Program-made: the position numbers and the translations under genes
NCBI GenBank assembly: GCA_937923485.1
Contig: CALDUE010000181.1
Span: 1 to 36,826 of the forward strand
Origin: an uncultured Saprospiraceae bacterium
GTDB taxonomy: Bacteria; Bacteroidota; Bacteroidia; Chitinophagales; Saprospiraceae
DNA length: 36,826 nucleotides
Direction of reading: 5' to 3'
The notes under the pieces: model-generated
Database searches by the model: none
The model's input: only the letters and a program-made list of their open reading frames with translations
What the model was told of the DNA's origin: nothing
Shown: in pieces, positions 23,178 to 31,772 of the stretch
Numbering within the stretch: the stretch's first letter is position 1
Layout of the letters: the number at the start of each line of letters is the position of its first letter

Positions 23178-25010
23178 CTAAAACGAAGCGTATTTTCTGC
23201 GGAGTGTTCTTGGAAGCTGGCGGCTGAGCTCCACAACAAAAGCTGCACCATCTGTATATGTTGTATCCAAGTAAATACGGCCTCCGTGTGCATCGATGAA
23301 GTCTTTGCAGATAGACAACCCGAGGCTTGTTCCAACCAATTTATCACCGGCGGGACGCTCAAATTTTTTGAACAGTCTCTCTTGGAATTCGGCGGGTACG
23401 CCAGAACCATAATCTTTTACAGTGATTGAAACGCCGCCCGATAGTGAGCTAATCGTACAGGATATTTCTGATCCATCTGGGGCATGTTTTATTGCATTAC
23501 TAAGAAGGTTGTCAAATACAAGACGTAGCTTTTCGCTATCTCCTTCTATTTGTAATCCTTCTACCTGTTGAAGTAGCTGGACATCGAGCGATTTCCTTTT
23601 TATCTGGGCGTCTTGATGAGAAATTATTTCCTCTAAAAGTGGCGCCAATTGTACGGTATCTAGGTTGAGTTTTGTGTCTATTGATTTGTTTGCCGTTATC
23701 TGAAGGACCTCATTCACCATTTGGAGCAGTCTATCACTGTTTTTCCGAATAGTGCCAGAAAGCTCTTTTTGATCGGTAGTCATCTTGTCCAAACGCTCGT
23801 CTTCGAGTAAATTAAGAGACATATTGATAGCCGAAATTGGAGTTTTCATTTCATGGCTCAGCTGCGCTAGGAAATCCGTTTGACGCTGAGTTCGATTCTC
23901 ATAATCGGTAACGTTGGAGAGAATAATAATGTAGCCATTAAGCGCACCTGCATCTGTAAGAATTTCAATGACTCGTTCTTGGAAAAACTGTGTTTCACCA
24001 TCAGGTGAGGCCCATTCTATTGCGTCTTCAGATCGATTTTTCCCAAGAGCAATGGGATTAAACAATTGCTGAATGATTGGATAGTTAAAGGCTAAATCTG
24101 GGAGGTACTCCCCCATCACTTCGGCTCCTTTTAGCCCAATAAAACCTTCCATTGCGTTGTTGAGGAATACGATATTTCGATTGGCATCAATTCCTAAAAT
24201 ACTATCATCCAAATTATTGACGAGGGTGTGGAGTCGGTTTCGGGAGGCGATTATTGCATCAAGATTGAGATCTGATGACTTTTCCAACTTCTCCGCCATC
24301 TTATTAAAAATAGAGGCAAGAGCTCCAAATTCATCGTTTCGATTGGAACTTAGTCTTGTTTTATAGTCTCCTTCAGAGATTAGTTTTATGCTTTCGCCAA
24401 AACTTCTAATCGGACTAGTTACGTAATTCGGCAGCCAGATTAGGATACTTGCGGCAAAGAGAATACATAATATTCCAAGCGCTAGCACAGACCGCTTAGC
24501 AAAAGTTGATGAAGCTGCATTATCAGCTACTGAGAGTAAAACTGCTGTCCGATTATTTTCAAATAGGGAGTGTAAGGCACCGCTAATTTGAGAAATCAGC
24601 GTAACTGCTGCGGTGCGAGCTTCCATGTTATCTGCAGGCTTCTCGACAACTTCCGATCGAAGCCAACCAACGAGTTTTTCAGAATCACTCTTCAAATTTT
24701 CAATCAGATACGCTTCGGAAGCACTGGATCGGTTACTCTCTACAAGTGCCAGTTTCTCATTGAAGATCAGCTCAAATTCATCAAGCGCTCTCCTGTTCAA
24801 TTCTACATCAAAGGACAATAAGCTTGTGGATAACTTATTTAGTTCGCTTGTACTTGTCTCAATGGCATCTAAACGCGTAAAGTTTTCATTTACGACTTGC
24901 TGATTGCGCTCATCAATGTTCTGTAATACGTAATAACTAACGCCACTCAATACGAGAATGACGACCAGCAGAAAACCGATACCTAGCGATATTCTAGCCT
25001 TTAGGGTCAT
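23178..25010 (-). CDS. Membrane sensor histidine kinase (HAMP-PAS-HisKA-HATPase)
   Basis: The 610-residue kinase has a first membrane helix (about 8-30), a helical periplasmic sensor of about 135 residues, a second helix (about 174-196), a HAMP linker (SPIRSFGESIKLISEGDYKTRL), a PAS domain (about 258-370, LDDSILGIDANRNIVFLNNAM), the H-box FLAQLSHEMKTP with phospho-acceptor His386, N-box LRLVFDNLLSNAIKHAP, G1 DYGSG and G2 GTSLGLSICKDFIDAHGG. All catalytic boxes are intact. The best partner is the NtrC-type regulator at 26293, with the sigma factor between them. This pairing is inference from proximity. Confidence 0.94.
   Translation of the reverse strand: MTLKARISLGIGFLLVVILVLSGVSYYVLQNIDERNQQVVNENFTRLDAIETSTSELNKLSTSLLSFDVELNRRALDEFELIFNEKLALVESNRSSASEAYLIENLKSDSEKLVGWLRSEVVEKPADNMEARTAAVTLISQISGALHSLFENNRTAVLLSVADNAASSTFAKRSVLALGILCILFAASILIWLPNYVTSPIRSFGESIKLISEGDYKTRLSSNRNDEFGALASIFNKMAEKLEKSSDLNLDAIIASRNRLHTLVNNLDDSILGIDANRNIVFLNNAMEGFIGLKGAEVMGEYLPDLAFNYPIIQQLFNPIALGKNRSEDAIEWASPDGETQFFQERVIEILTDAGALNGYIIILSNVTDYENRTQRQTDFLAQLSHEMKTPISAINMSLNLLEDERLDKMTTDQKELSGTIRKNSDRLLQMVNEVLQITANKSIDTKLNLDTVQLAPLLEEIISHQDAQIKRKSLDVQLLQQVEGLQIEGDSEKLRLVFDNLLSNAIKHAPDGSEISCTISSLSGGVSITVKDYGSGVPAEFQERLFKKFERPAGDKLVGTSLGLSICKDFIDAHGGRIYLDTTYTDGAAFVVELSRQLPRTLRRKYASF
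24390..24403 (-). repeat. Dispersed 14-mer, exact copy 4
   Basis: GTTTTGGCGAAAGC on the minus strand inside the HAMP region of the kinase gene, encoding Ser-Phe-Gly-Glu-Ser. Confidence 0.85.
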
Positions 25011-25036
25011 GGCGCATAATTACGATAATATCCATT

Positions 25037-25067
25037 AAAAAAAGCCCATTGGTTTTACCAATGGGCT
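25037..25067 (-). terminator. Terminator between sigma factor and kinase genes
   Basis: AGCCCATTGG (25043-25052) pairs perfectly with CCAATGGGCT (25058-25067). On the minus strand the stem is followed by seven U residues. The kinase ATG lies only 27 bases beyond the U-run, so the element sits in the kinase leader and may attenuate read-through. Confidence 0.9.
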
Positions 25068-25089
25068 ACAGTTTAGGACGAAGCCTTCA

Positions 25090-25125
25090 ACTGACTTCAT
25101 CAGTCCTTGAAACTTTTCAAAAGTT
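25090..25125. promoter_or_regulatory. Two small palindromes upstream of the terminator
   Basis: ACTGACTTCATCAGT (25090-25104) and AACTTTTCAAAAGTT (25111-25125) are palindromic around short centres. With the terminator they make a three-hairpin leader in the sigma-kinase gap. Confidence 0.5.
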
Positions 25126-25197
25126 CCAGAAACTAACTTTCACAATCTGGGGGAAAGTAAAATGGGGTGTAGAGTTCACGACTGGGAATAGCTGTAT

Positions 25198-25770
25198 TTA
25201 TGCAACTGCGGCTAGTCCTTCAGAAACGGCATACAATTTTTCTATGTTCTCACGCATCTTACGACGAGCGAAGAAAATGCGGCTCTTCACAGTACCGATT
25301 GGGATATTCATCCTCTCAGCGATTTCATCGTACTGATAGCCATTGTAGAACAACAAAAACGGGACGCTGTAAGACTCGCCAATTGCATCTAAGACTGTCT
25401 GAAGATCTTCCATTTGAAGACTCTCAATTCCTTGGTTGTAGCTAGGGTCAATCTCCAAGCTGTAAGCGTGACTATCGATTGGCTCTTGATACATATTACG
25501 ACGCTTCTTCTTGCGGTACCCGTTAATAAAGGTATTTCTCATGATGGTTGAAGACCATGCTTTGAAATTCGTACCTACTTGAAACTTTGACTTGTTACGA
25601 AATGCTCTCATCATGGTCTCTTGAAGCAGGTCTTCAGCATCTTCCTTCCTTTTACTCAACTTTAATGCAAAAGAAAATAGATAGCGGTGATACTGGTTGA
25701 ACAACTGAGAGAAGTTCGCGTCTGTAAGAAGAAGTGTAGAAGGGTTTGTAGAGATTGGAGCAGTAGTCAT
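25198..25770 (-). CDS. ECF-type RNA polymerase sigma factor
   Basis: The 190-residue protein has region 2 (LFNQYHRYLFSFALKLSKRKEDAEDLLQETMMRAFRN, with the DAEDLLQET core-binding motif, and WSSTIMRNTFINGYRK) and region 4 (YDEIAERMNIPIGTVKSRIFFARRKMRE, a helix-turn-helix). There is no region 3, as usual for ECF sigma factors. No anti-sigma gene lies next to it. A 29-residue membrane peptide gene lies upstream (43-base gap), and before that a sigma54-like promoter. The neighbourhood with an NtrC-type activator and a kinase suggests a regulatory cascade. Its regulon is not visible. Confidence 0.94.
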   Translation of the reverse strand: MTTAPISTNPSTLLLTDANFSQLFNQYHRYLFSFALKLSKRKEDAEDLLQETMMRAFRNKSKFQVGTNFKAWSSTIMRNTFINGYRKKKRRNMYQEPIDSHAYSLEIDPSYNQGIESLQMEDLQTVLDAIGESYSVPFLLFYNGYQYDEIAERMNIPIGTVKSRIFFARRKMRENIEKLYAVSEGLAAVA

Positions 25771-25812
25771 GGCTAGAAAGGTAGAATGGTGAAGGGTGTA
25801 TATTTCTTTTGG

Positions 25813-25902
25813 TTAGAGGTCGTTCATCTGATTTTCGTCTGTTGCTGCCACGTACAAAAAATACGCTATGAAGCAAACAAGAATGATGAGGACGTAAATC
25901 AT
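25813..25902 (-). CDS. Possible 29-residue single-helix membrane protein
   Basis: An open frame ATG 25902 to TAA encodes MIYVLIILVCFIAYFLYVAA followed by TDENQMNDL: one membrane helix from the second residue to about residue 20 and a short acidic polar tail. This composition is unlikely for random sequence and typical of small regulatory membrane proteins. It lies between the sigma54-like promoter and the sigma factor gene on the same strand, so it would be co-transcribed. I see no strong ribosome-binding site. The alternative is chance. Conservation in relatives would decide. Confidence 0.5.
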   Translation of the reverse strand: MIYVLIILVCFIAYFLYVAATDENQMNDL

Positions 25903-25959
25903 TAGCGAGATGTCTTTGAAAATCGATGTCAGTATTCGTTGCTGACACACTTCTCTTTA

Positions 25960-25975
25960 TGCAAAGCGGTGTCCA
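25960..25975 (-). promoter_or_regulatory. Candidate sigma54 (-24/-12) promoter
   Basis: On the minus strand TGGACACCGCTTTGCA has the GG and GC pairs ten bases apart and a good -12 element TTTGCA; the -24 element matches TGGCAC only in part. It drives toward the small membrane ORF and the sigma factor gene, and the gene just upstream encodes a sigma54-dependent activator. The rest of the 522-base gap (25771-26292) holds no other gene that I can support. Confidence 0.5.
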
Positions 25976-26195
25976 GTCCATGCCAAAATATTTCCAAAAC
26001 CCACAATCGCCTGATAATCAATAGATTAAATCTTTCATATTTATTTTTTCGCCATGCCAAGATTTTTTGACACCTTACCATTTTGAAAAAACAGTGTCGT
26101 TTTGGGGATGATTTACTTCCCAAATTGGAAAATCGCAGTAGCTCTAGCTCCCGAGAATGGACATTGTTCCCTCCTATTTGCTAGCAGCATCCCTC

Positions 26196-26231
26196 AGAAC
26201 GACTACTATATGCACAGAATGACCACTATGC
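26196..26231. repeat. Short imperfect tandem repeat
   Basis: AGAACGACTACTATATGC is followed two bases later by AGAATGACCACTATGC. The pair lies about 220-280 bases upstream of the sigma54-like promoter, the distance range of enhancer sites of NtrC-type activators. Function is inference only. Confidence 0.4.
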
Positions 26232-26292
26232 TAGACACCTGTCTGCACTCACTAGGTTGAAATACGATGATTATCCTCGTTGAAGCTGAGAG

Positions 26293-27654
26293 TTAATCTT
26301 TATACTCTTCTAACTTTCTATATAAGGTGGTAAGTCCAATGCCTAATAATTCAGCTGTTCGGCTTTTGTTGCCGCCTGTCATGGTCATTACGCGTTCAAT
26401 GTGTAGACGCTCTACATCAGATAGCGCAATCGCAGGTAGTTCTTCTACAGCAGATGCCAGGGGACTAGATTTCACGTCATTGTGTGAAAAGCCGATTGGT
26501 AAGTCAACAGCAGTAAGCTGAGTCCCTTGCGCGAGAATCATGCTACGCTCTATAAAGTTTCTTAATTCTCTTACGTTCCCTCTCCATTCATGAGTAAGAA
26601 GGGCTTGCTCAAAATCTCTGCTCATTCCAGTAATCGAACGATTCATCGTTACTGCGAATTCTTCGAGGAAATGATTAGCTAATAATAGGATGTCTTCACC
26701 TCGGGTATTCAGGCCTGGAAGATCGATTGCAAAGGTTGAAAGACGGTAATATAAATCTAAACGGAAACGACCCTCCTCAGACTCTTTAAGTAGATCTCGG
26801 TTGGTAGCGGCCAGAATGCGGACATTGACTTTAGTCTCCACGGTGCTACCTACGCGTAAGAAGGTGCCATCTTCGAGTACTCTTAGAAGCTTCGCTTGGA
26901 GGTTGAGGTCCATCTCTCCGAGCTCATCTAAGAATATGGTGCCTCCATCTGCTTCTTGAAAGAGCCCCTTTTTGGTTTTTGTAGCGCCTGTAAATGCCCC
27001 AGCTTCGTGGCCAAACATTTCACTTTCAAGGAGTTCCTTTGATACTGCCGCGCAGTTTATAGCTACAAACGACTCGCTACTCCTTTTACTCGCATAGTGG
27101 ATGGCATGTGCGAAAACCTCCTTACCAGTCCCAGTAGGACCAGTAACAAGTACTGTGGCGTCTGTGGTTGCTACTTGTAGTGCTAGACGTTTCGCTCTTT
27201 CAATCGCATCGCTTGACCCTATAATTCTACTAAAGTCATGTCGCTGACTTCGCTTCTTTTGGATGTTGAGCAGCTTGTACTGTGCGATTGCTTTTTCAGA
27301 AGCGCGCTCTAGGAGCGGAATAATCCTATTGTTGTTGTCTCCCTTGGTGATGTAATCAAATGCGCCATTTTTAATAGAACGTACGCCATCTTCTATGTTG
27401 CCATGCGCCGTAAGTTGAACGACTTCCATCGCTGGAGAATCCAACTTCAGTTTTCGCGTAAGCTCGACACCATCACCGTCGGGTAGACGCACATCACAGA
27501 TACAGACATGGAAATCGTTTTCGGCAGCTATTCTCGCGCCTTCGCGTGCATTTGATGCAGTGCTAACCTTATACCCCTCCAACTTCAATATCCTTGAGAG
27601 GAGCATACGAATATCCTCCTCATCATCAACTATCAGTACGTGTGCATTTGACAT
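26293..27654 (-). CDS. Sigma54-dependent response regulator, NtrC family
   Basis: The 453-residue protein has a receiver domain (VLIVDDEEDIRMLL, phospho-acceptor Asp in CICDVRLPDGDG, Thr in LTAHG, Lys in ITKGD), an AAA+ domain (Walker A GPTGTGKE, sigma54-contact loop GAFTGATKTK, Walker B GGTIFLDELGEM, arginine-finger region RFRLDLYYRLSTF) and a Fis-type helix-turn-helix at the C-terminus (NKSRTAELLGIGLTTLYRKLEEY). All key residues are intact, so it should activate RpoN promoters when phosphorylated. It lies 21 bases after hldD and upstream of the sigma54-like promoter and sigma factor gene. The kinase at 23178 is the nearest candidate partner. Confidence 0.96.
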   Translation of the reverse strand: MSNAHVLIVDDEEDIRMLLSRILKLEGYKVSTASNAREGARIAAENDFHVCICDVRLPDGDGVELTRKLKLDSPAMEVVQLTAHGNIEDGVRSIKNGAFDYITKGDNNNRIIPLLERASEKAIAQYKLLNIQKKRSQRHDFSRIIGSSDAIERAKRLALQVATTDATVLVTGPTGTGKEVFAHAIHYASKRSSESFVAINCAAVSKELLESEMFGHEAGAFTGATKTKKGLFQEADGGTIFLDELGEMDLNLQAKLLRVLEDGTFLRVGSTVETKVNVRILAATNRDLLKESEEGRFRLDLYYRLSTFAIDLPGLNTRGEDILLLANHFLEEFAVTMNRSITGMSRDFEQALLTHEWRGNVRELRNFIERSMILAQGTQLTAVDLPIGFSHNDVKSSPLASAVEELPAIALSDVERLHIERVMTMTGGNKSRTAELLGIGLTTLYRKLEEYKD

Positions 27655-27675
27655 GTGCTATACTTTCGGTAAACG

Positions 27676-28641
27676 CTAGCGGCGGCGGGAATTTAATAGA
27701 TACCCTTTGACATATTGATCGACTCCTTCTTCAAGACTGGTGAACGGCTTTTCATAGCCAGCGTTTCGAAGTTTAGTCATATCGGCCTCAGTGAAGTATT
27801 GATATGTGTCGCGAATATCAAGAGGTGTATCAATGTAACTGATGTCTGGTTCTTTTCCAAGAGCCTTGAATACATTCGTCGCTAGGTCGTGGAAACTTCG
27901 CGCTTGCCCGGTCCCGATGTTGTAAAGTCCGCTAGACGGTTGATGTTCATTTAGCCAAAGAATCATATCAACCAAGTCTTCGACAAAGACAAAGTCCCGC
28001 GATTGCTGACCGTCTGCAATATCTGTGCGATGGGAGCGAAAAAGCTTCATTTTATCTGTCGATGTAATCTGATTGAAAGCGTGAAAGATTACGCTCGCCA
28101 TGCGTCCTTTATGGTATTCGTTGGGACCATAAACATTGAAGAACTTCAATCCTGCCCAAAATGGTGGTGAGTCCTCTTGCTTTAGTGCCCATTGATCGAA
28201 AAGTTGCTTTGATTCGCCATAAGGGTTGAGCGGCTTGAGACTGTCTACGATTTCATGCGCGTCACTATACCCATGCTCACCGCCACCAAAAGTTGCAGCA
28301 CTACTTGCATAAATGAAGGGGATTCTGTGTTCTGTACAGTATTTCCAGAGCAGCTTACTTGGCTTCAAGTTGAGTTCTTCAAAAAGCTCAACGTCTATTT
28401 CTGCTGTATCGGTGCGGGCGCCAATATGGAACACAGCGTCTGGTTTGGTTTCTAAAACACTCAGGTAAGCCGGCATATCGTCTCTCTCAATGCACGTGAA
28501 GAATTGCTTGTTTTCAAGGTTTGAGGCACGGTCTGCACGTCCAAACTTATCGACGAGCAGGAGGTCTTCAATCCCGCGTTCATTCAGCGCGCTAACGAGA
28601 ACGCTTCCTATAAATCCTGCTGCGCCGGTGACAATTATCAT
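27676..28641 (-). CDS. hldD: ADP-L-glycero-D-manno-heptose 6-epimerase
   Basis: HldD makes the ADP-heptose used for the lipopolysaccharide inner core. The 321-residue extended short-chain dehydrogenase has MIIVTGAAGFIGSVLV (NADP site), the HldD-specific LLVDKFGRADRASNL and the catalytic YGESK (Tyr-x3-Lys) after SSAATFGGGEHGYSD and PLNPY. NVYGPNEYHKGRMASV and QSRDFVFVEDLVDMILW also match the family. Length is typical. It is the first gene of a minus-strand run, divergent from the cobalamin riboswitch, with a TATCCTTG box (one mismatch to TAnnTTTG) about 20 bases before its ATG. Confidence 0.94.
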   Translation of the reverse strand: MIIVTGAAGFIGSVLVSALNERGIEDLLLVDKFGRADRASNLENKQFFTCIERDDMPAYLSVLETKPDAVFHIGARTDTAEIDVELFEELNLKPSKLLWKYCTEHRIPFIYASSAATFGGGEHGYSDAHEIVDSLKPLNPYGESKQLFDQWALKQEDSPPFWAGLKFFNVYGPNEYHKGRMASVIFHAFNQITSTDKMKLFRSHRTDIADGQQSRDFVFVEDLVDMILWLNEHQPSSGLYNIGTGQARSFHDLATNVFKALGKEPDISYIDTPLDIRDTYQYFTEADMTKLRNAGYEKPFTSLEEGVDQYVKGYLLNSRRR

Positions 28642-28700
28642 GGATGTTGGGGGCTTTACGCAAGGATACTCAACTCATGTCGTACCTTGGCGCTGCCTTT

Positions 28701-28862
28701 AGGTGTTCTTGAAAATTTTCAGGAAACTTAAAAGGGAATTCCGTGAGATTCGGAAACTGTACCCGCAGCTGTAATTCTCTAAAATGGGTGTTGTCATAAA
28801 TCCACTGCTTCGGCGGGAAGGAGGCATCACTTGAGATAAGTCAGAAGACCTGCCTAAGAGCC
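28701..28862 (+). ncRNA. Cobalamin (adenosylcobalamin) riboswitch
   Basis: The conserved elements occur in the right order: AAAGGGAATTCCGTGAGA, then CGGAAACTGTACCCGCAGC and TGTAA, CCACTGCTTCGGCGGGAAGG, and the B12-box-like AAGTCAGAAGACCTGCC near the end. A hairpin CACCTC/GAGGTG (28872-28891) follows, which can serve as the expression platform. Cobalamin riboswitches repress downstream transport genes when the cofactor is plentiful. The downstream operon encodes a BtuB-like receptor. Confidence 0.96.
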
Positions 28863-28968
28863 ATATTCTTCCACCTCCGGGACTAGAGGTGCACGTATAC
28901 TTGGGAATTACTGGCGGCAGTATATTCTAGTGTGTAGGTGTATTTCCCCTCATCGCCTTTCCACTTTC

Positions 28969-30771
28969 GTGAAAACCTGCATTCTCATACTGACCTTCGT
29001 CATTTGTGCAGTCGATGCTGGTGCTCAGCTAGCGATTGACACGACTGGCCAGTTGGACTCAGTGATGGTTTTGGCGAAAGCTATACGGCCGTTGGGACAG
29101 CCTTCAATTATTCAAAGCAAAGCCTGGCAGACTGGCAAACTGGCGACCAGCTCGACTGAAGCACTACTCTACTTGCCTGGGGTGCATATTCGTCAGCAAG
29201 GTCCTGGTCAAATAGCAACTGTACAATATCGTGGTCTACAAGGAGCAAGAGTCGCCCAAACTTGGCAAGGGGTTCCTGTCACAAACCCTCAGCTTGGAAC
29301 TGGCGATGTGCACGAATTAAACCTGGCATTGGTTGATCAAATAGAAATAGGGAGTCCTTCAAATCTTGGCAACGCAGCCGCAGTCTCGGTTACTCAATCG
29401 GCGGCTAGTCCCACAACCTTCTCCGCAAGATTTGCTAATGGAAACGGGTTTCTCGTTAACGGGCAATGGAAGGGCTTACGTATGGTCTTCCAAAATGATC
29501 AGCATGAATTTTCTCACGTTGAAAATTCTTTTGACAAAAAAAATGATAAAACAAAACAACCAGGGATAACTACAAAAAGTATTGGAGGAAGTTATACCGC
29601 TGATCTTGGTCGCAATTGGTCTAGTTCGACCTATTATTTACAAACCGATAGAAGGTATACCACTGAGTTTTTTGGAGACCATGGAGTATTTTCCATAAAA
29701 CAAAAATTAAAGACGAGTTCAGCACGACAATTATTCACCTACGTCTCCGAGAATACTTCAGAGTCTGTCGACATTGGAGTTTTATACGATAGACAGCTTT
29801 ATGAAAGAGGGTTTGGAACAAGAAGTGAAGGTCAGACCTTTCAGCCTTTGATAAGATATCGATCGAGCGTAAAGAAAGGATTAAGTTTTACTACGGACAA
29901 TAGAATTTTATTCTCAAACCATTCTAACTATACCAAGTCTGCGGTAAAGCCTGAAACCCGCACGCTCGCAAATTACACCTTCAATCCTTCTACTATCCAA
30001 GTGAAAGCCACAGGAGGGTTTCACACTAGACTTAATTCTGGTTCTATTGCTTTTGGTACTGTTACCTTTCTTAAAAAAGTCAATCGTACAGAACACGTAC
30101 AATTCGAATTGAAACGAATCGGTCGGCTTCCTTCTTTAGATGATCAACTTTGGAATCAAGGAGGTATTGAAAACCTTTCAGTAGAACGAGGATGGGGAAT
30201 AAGTAGTTCTTCTGAATCAAGACTTGGACTTCTGACCATATCGCCAGTTATTTTTGCTCGTCGTTTTGGAACCTATATTCTTTGGTTGCCTCGAGATAAT
30301 TTTTTCAATCCAACCAATCTTGAAAAAGTAAATAATTATGGAGCTGGACTAGATATATCTGGACAAATTGGCTCTACTTCCAAAAATTTGAATTTTCTCG
30401 GGAGTATGAGCTATTCCGAACTACGATTAGCAGAAGATTTCGAATTACCGAGGGGCAATTTCTTAGTTGCCAATAAGGATTTACCTTTTTCTCCAAGATT
30501 CACTGGAAACTTTACTTTAGACTATCAATGCAATGCTTGGTCTATTCTGGTCCAAGGGCGTTACACAGGCAAACAATTCAGCTCTTACAATGGCTTAAGT
30601 GAATATGATGAATTTGCAGTGCTGCGCACAGCAATAAGTCATCGGTCAAAAATCGTCTCAGTCAGCCTCAGTGCAGACAATATCACAAACACAATCATCC
30701 CAACTGACTTCGGTCTTTTCTCTCCGTTAAGGCGATTTGAATTAACGGTCAATCACACTCCTAAACTATGA
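28969..30771 (+). CDS. btuB: TonB-dependent receptor, BtuB-like (corrinoid uptake)
   Basis: The protein (about 600 residues) has a signal peptide (KTCILILTFVICAVDAGAQ), a TonB-box-like DSVMVLA and a plug domain (EALLYLPGVHIRQQGPGQ, VQYRGLQGARVAQTWQGVPV, LALVDQIEIGSPS), followed by a beta-barrel rich in alternating hydrophobic residues and ending in aromatic/Leu residues (RRFELTVNHTPKL). The size is close to E. coli BtuB and smaller than SusC-type receptors. There is no ATG: GTG 28969 is preferred because the signal peptide begins there, and GTG 28930 is the alternative. The riboswitch upstream makes vitamin B12 the likely substrate. The stop overlaps the next ATG (ATGA). It carries an exact 14-mer. 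Confidence 0.92.
   Translation: MKTCILILTFVICAVDAGAQLAIDTTGQLDSVMVLAKAIRPLGQPSIIQSKAWQTGKLATSSTEALLYLPGVHIRQQGPGQIATVQYRGLQGARVAQTWQGVPVTNPQLGTGDVHELNLALVDQIEIGSPSNLGNAAAVSVTQSAASPTTFSARFANGNGFLVNGQWKGLRMVFQNDQHEFSHVENSFDKKNDKTKQPGITTKSIGGSYTADLGRNWSSSTYYLQTDRRYTTEFFGDHGVFSIKQKLKTSSARQLFTYVSENTSESVDIGVLYDRQLYERGFGTRSEGQTFQPLIRYRSSVKKGLSFTTDNRILFSNHSNYTKSAVKPETRTLANYTFNPSTIQVKATGGFHTRLNSGSIAFGTVTFLKKVNRTEHVQFELKRIGRLPSLDDQLWNQGGIENLSVERGWGISSSSESRLGLLTISPVIFARRFGTYILWLPRDNFFNPTNLEKVNNYGAGLDISGQIGSTSKNLNFLGSMSYSELRLAEDFELPRGNFLVANKDLPFSPRFTGNFTLDYQCNAWSILVQGRYTGKQFSSYNGLSEYDEFAVLRTAISHRSKIVSVSLSADNITNTIIPTDFGLFSPLRRFELTVNHTPKL
29068..29081 (+). repeat. Dispersed 14-mer, exact copy 5
   Basis: GTTTTGGCGAAAGC, encoding Val-Leu-Ala-Lys-Ala next to the TonB-box-like segment of the receptor. 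Confidence 0.85.
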
Positions 30772-31772
30772 ATTTGAAAAACTACACTCTTTCAATTTTA
30801 ATCTGTTTGCTTGGCATTTCGTTTTCCGTATCTGCGCAGGTGACTGTTGAGACAATTGATTTCGAGGTCTTTGATTTACCACTTGACCGTGGCATCACGG
30901 CTAGTGCTACAAATACCGACAGCAGTTTCTTTTTTAATGATCTTGAATTCCCTAGCATGTTTAATCCATCCTACGGAGGATTTTGGTCTGGAGGATGGGC
31001 GCTAAGTACTTCGCGCAATGATTCGATCAAAGATTTCACAAACCTGATTGGTAGTGCGAGCGGTTCAGGAATAGGTATGTCTGACACTTATCTTTCAGGT
31101 CAAAACGGCGCATATATCCTGTTACCCGAAAATACCTCTGTTGTTTTGGGGGGCTACTCTAACCTTGCCTACACTGCAGAGGTATTACTGAATGGCAGTT
31201 CATTTAGCAGGCCATTTGGAACCGATTCTACAGGCATGGATGTAGGTTTTCCAGACTCCTTAGTTTTAGTTCTTAATTACTATTTAGAGGATGTGTTAGT
31301 ATTTTCGGATGATAACGCGAGACTTGCAGATTTTACATCTACTCCCCAAAATGATTTTATTCTCACTGAATGGGAAAGCTTTGTCTTTTCTGATATACCT
31401 ACATTTATTGAGGCTGATTCGGTAGTCTTTAATCTTGTAAGCAGCCAATCAGGAATGTTCGGAAACAATACTCCAGACTTCTTCGTGATAGACGACCTAA
31501 TTGTTCTTACCAGACAGGCTAGCAGTGTTTCTGAGATTAGTATTACTGAGGCAAAGCTTTATCCTAATCCTACTAGTTCTATTGCTCAACTTTCAGATGT
31601 TTCCATACAGGGTGACTTGCAAATTTTTGATAATCTTGGAAGATTGGTTAGCACTCAGAACGATCATCAGGCAGGTTATCCGATAGACCTCAGTTCATTC
31701 CCCTCTGGAGTATACCATGTTTTCCTACGTGGTGATTCTGAGGTTGTGCGCGGAACCCTTATCAAAGATTAA
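30768..31772 (+). CDS. DUF4465 domain protein with T9SS type A sorting domain
   Basis: The 334-residue protein has a signal peptide (LSILICLLGISFSVSAQ), a DUF4465-like body (FNPSYGGFWSGGWALSTSRNDS, GSGIGMSDTYLSGQNGAYILLP, LTEWESFVFSDIP, FFVIDDLIV) and a C-terminal sorting domain (KLYPNPTSSIAQL, LQIFDNLGRLVSTQ, SSFPSGVYHVFLRG). DUF4465 proteins are frequent in B12 loci of Bacteroidota. I recall, unverified, that the surface B12-binder BtuH of Bacteroides is of this kind. There it is a lipoprotein, while here export and anchoring would go through T9SS. It is translationally coupled to btuB by ATGA. Confidence 0.88.
   Translation: MNLKNYTLSILICLLGISFSVSAQVTVETIDFEVFDLPLDRGITASATNTDSSFFFNDLEFPSMFNPSYGGFWSGGWALSTSRNDSIKDFTNLIGSASGSGIGMSDTYLSGQNGAYILLPENTSVVLGGYSNLAYTAEVLLNGSSFSRPFGTDSTGMDVGFPDSLVLVLNYYLEDVLVFSDDNARLADFTSTPQNDFILTEWESFVFSDIPTFIEADSVVFNLVSSQSGMFGNNTPDFFVIDDLIVLTRQASSVSEISITEAKLYPNPTSSIAQLSDVSIQGDLQIFDNLGRLVSTQNDHQAGYPIDLSSFPSGVYHVFLRGDSEVVRGTLIKD

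Noticed and set aside
25929-26123. 64-codon minus-strand frame in the gap before the sigma factor
   Set aside because: It needs a TTG start, is rich in Lys, Arg, Trp and Cys without domain features, and overlaps the sigma54-like promoter.
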